From: Pseudomonas sp. Leaf58
Lineage (GTDB): Bacteria; Pseudomonadota; Gammaproteobacteria; Pseudomonadales; Pseudomonadaceae
Assembly (NCBI RefSeq): GCF_003627215.1
Contig: NZ_CP032677.1
Location: forward strand, 1,679,501-1,743,500
Length of the DNA: 64,000 bases
Direction of reading: 5' to 3'
Shown here one piece after another: positions 63,261 through 64,000 of the stretch (within the stretch, counting starts at the first letter, position 1; each line of letters opens with the position of its first letter). Under the pieces are notes generated by a model. That model made no database searches and was not told the DNA's origin. It saw only the letters and a program-made list of their open reading frames with translations. The position numbers and the translations under genes are program-made.

Positions 63261-63494
63261 ATGTCTACGTCTTTTCTGGAAATTGTCGAGTTGCCCGATG
63301 GCCGCATCGAACTGCGTCGCGCTGAGGATGAGGGCTCTCTGGTGACCCTGGATTTCTCGGAAGACGCCAAGGTGTTCCTGCAGGGCCAGCATGTAGAAGT
63401 GGCCAAGGCCATGCTTAGTGTGGGCGTGCAGATGGCCGGTCGCCTGATGGACGGCGAGCTTGAGCGTGATGAAGGGCCGCGCGTACTGCACTGA
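63261..63494 (+). CDS. small conserved protein, PA3009-type
   Basis: A 77-residue acidic protein (SFLEIVELPDGRIELRRAED, then a helix VEVAKAMLSVGVQMAGRLMD). No motif recognised. It sits between the DUF6586 gene and sulA and is conserved there in pseudomonads. ATG 63261 chosen over an upstream start that gives non-family sequence. Confidence 0.75.
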   Translation: MSTSFLEIVELPDGRIELRRAEDEGSLVTLDFSEDAKVFLQGQHVEVAKAMLSVGVQMAGRLMDGELERDEGPRVLH

Positions 63495-63520
63495 TCGTGC
63501 AGCGATGCGTCAGCTTTTTT
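63491..63520 (+). terminator. weak terminator after the PA3009-type gene
   Basis: CTGA/TCAG outer and GCA/TGC inner pairing with a GCGA loop, then six T. The stem is interrupted, so the strength is doubtful. Confidence 0.4.
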
Positions 63521-63531
63521 GAAGATACAGG

Positions 63532-63571
63532 CAAAGCCTGAACATCAGCCGAGGCGGATGTTCAGGCTTTG
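63532..63571. terminator. perfect 15-bp inverted repeat spanning the sulA stop
   Basis: CAAAGCCTGAACATC (63532-63546) and GATGTTCAGGCTTTG (63557-63571) with a 10-nt loop. The sulA stop (63545-63547) and last codons lie in it. It probably ends transcription from both sides, with the T6 tract just to the left. Confidence 0.7.
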
Positions 63572-64000
63572 TGCGTTTCCGGCACTGGCCGCGCGCAACA
63601 ATTGCTGGCGTGCAGTGGCGTTGACGCTACCCAGCCAGCTGACCACAGTGTGGCTGCGGCCCAGGCGCAAGGCTTCGCACGCCAGTTGCAGTGGGCTTTG
63701 ATTGCCGCGAGGTTGCAGCAGCAGGATGCGTTCACGGTTTAGCCCGGCATCGCGCAGCCAGGCCTGGGTCAGGCTCGAAGGCGGGGCGATCAGGGTTAGC
63801 CAACGGGCACCGTCATCTTCGCTCAGTTCGCGCAGAACGGGTGCCAGCAGGCTCTGGCAATGCTCGGGAGCCCCGCGCAGCGACAGCTCGCTGAACAGGT
63901 CGGGTTGGCTGCTCTTGCGTGCCAGTTCGCTGGCTTTGAGGCCAGGCAATACGGGCTGGGCGAGGAATGCTTCGAACAGTGACAACTGGGCTTGCTCGGG
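63545..64000 (-). CDS. sulA: SulA cell-division inhibitor (N terminus outside window)
   Basis: The C-terminal 151 residues of an SOS-induced FtsZ inhibitor; the start is beyond the right edge. Core SulA motifs are seen: LLAPVLRELSEDDGARWLTL, RERILLLQPRGNQSPLQ and LRLGRSHTVVSWLG. Near the visible N terminus is QAQLSLFEAF, whose QLSLF fits the DNA clamp-binding pentapeptide. A TTG inside this motif could be misread as the start. In pseudomonads lexA precedes sulA in one operon; that part is outside. Confidence 0.85.
   Translation of the reverse strand, partial: PEQAQLSLFEAFLAQPVLPGLKASELARKSSQPDLFSELSLRGAPEHCQSLLAPVLRELSEDDGARWLTLIAPPSSLTQAWLRDAGLNRERILLLQPRGNQSPLQLACEALRLGRSHTVVSWLGSVNATARQQLLRAASAGNAQSLNIRLG

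Overview
The window is a high-GC gammaproteobacterial chromosome segment, almost certainly from the Pseudomonas putida group. Support comes from the gene order crfX-cmpX-sigX-oprF, nasS-nasT-nasA-kinase-cobA, pyrD/rmf/rlmL, dacB-yggL-rocS2/rocA2-dgt, aer/acnA, slt/uup/fadBA/topA/sulA, from the protein sequences, and from many REP/REPIN palindromes built on a 'GCGGGCTTGCCCGC' core. It is core chromosome: I see no insertion sequence, prophage, CRISPR array or genomic island.

Layout. 1-3.8 kb: the end of a CorA-type transporter (zntB-like), then the envelope-stress cluster crfX, cmpX, sigX, oprF. 3.9-9.6 kb: a leftward nitrate-assimilation regulatory/transport operon (nasS, nasT, nasA, a PP2C-phosphatase/protein-kinase fusion, cobA). 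It has a near-consensus sigma54 promoter before nasS and a large terminator-like leader hairpin before nasA. The catalytic nitrate and nitrite reductase genes are not in the window. 9.7-16.4 kb: pyrD, rmf, rlmL and a CHASE-PAS-GGDEF cyclase. 16.5-25.5 kb: dacB, yggL, the BvgS-type phosphorelay rocS2/rocA2, dgt and a three-gene membrane-stress operon (DUF883, holin-like protein, small membrane protein). 25.8-29.2 kb: an ammonium transporter with an NtrC-like site, a glutaredoxin-like protein, an M15 peptidase, an unknown gene under a textbook LexA box, and an RluA-family pseudouridine synthase. 29.3-37.3 kb: aer, acnA, rlmM, tusA, pdxB. 37.5-41.5 kb: an MsbA-like ABC exporter, a chemoreceptor, tRNA-Pro(CGG) and a small lipoprotein. 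41.7-49.6 kb: moaB-moeA, a glycosyltransferase, yegS, a NarX/NarL-type two-component pair, a degenerate Hpt-like protein and cheV. 49.6-64 kb: a MOSC protein, slt, uup, a UspA-type protein, fadBA, topA, small conserved genes, and the end of sulA cut by the window edge.

Themes. Nitrogen control appears twice (sigma54 promoter plus leader terminator for nas; NtrC-like site for amt). Motility control appears at two places: aer and cheV each have a FliA-type promoter (TCAA-C/G, 14 nt, GCCGATA). SOS control appears at the LexA-box gene and at sulA. No clear new multi-gene defence or mobile system is visible. The least explained items are the SOS-boxed unknown gene, the degenerate Hpt protein beside cheV, several strong unassigned RNA hairpins (sigX leader, rmf leader, upstream of yegS, upstream of fadB), and a clamp-binding-like QLSLF motif near the N terminus of SulA.
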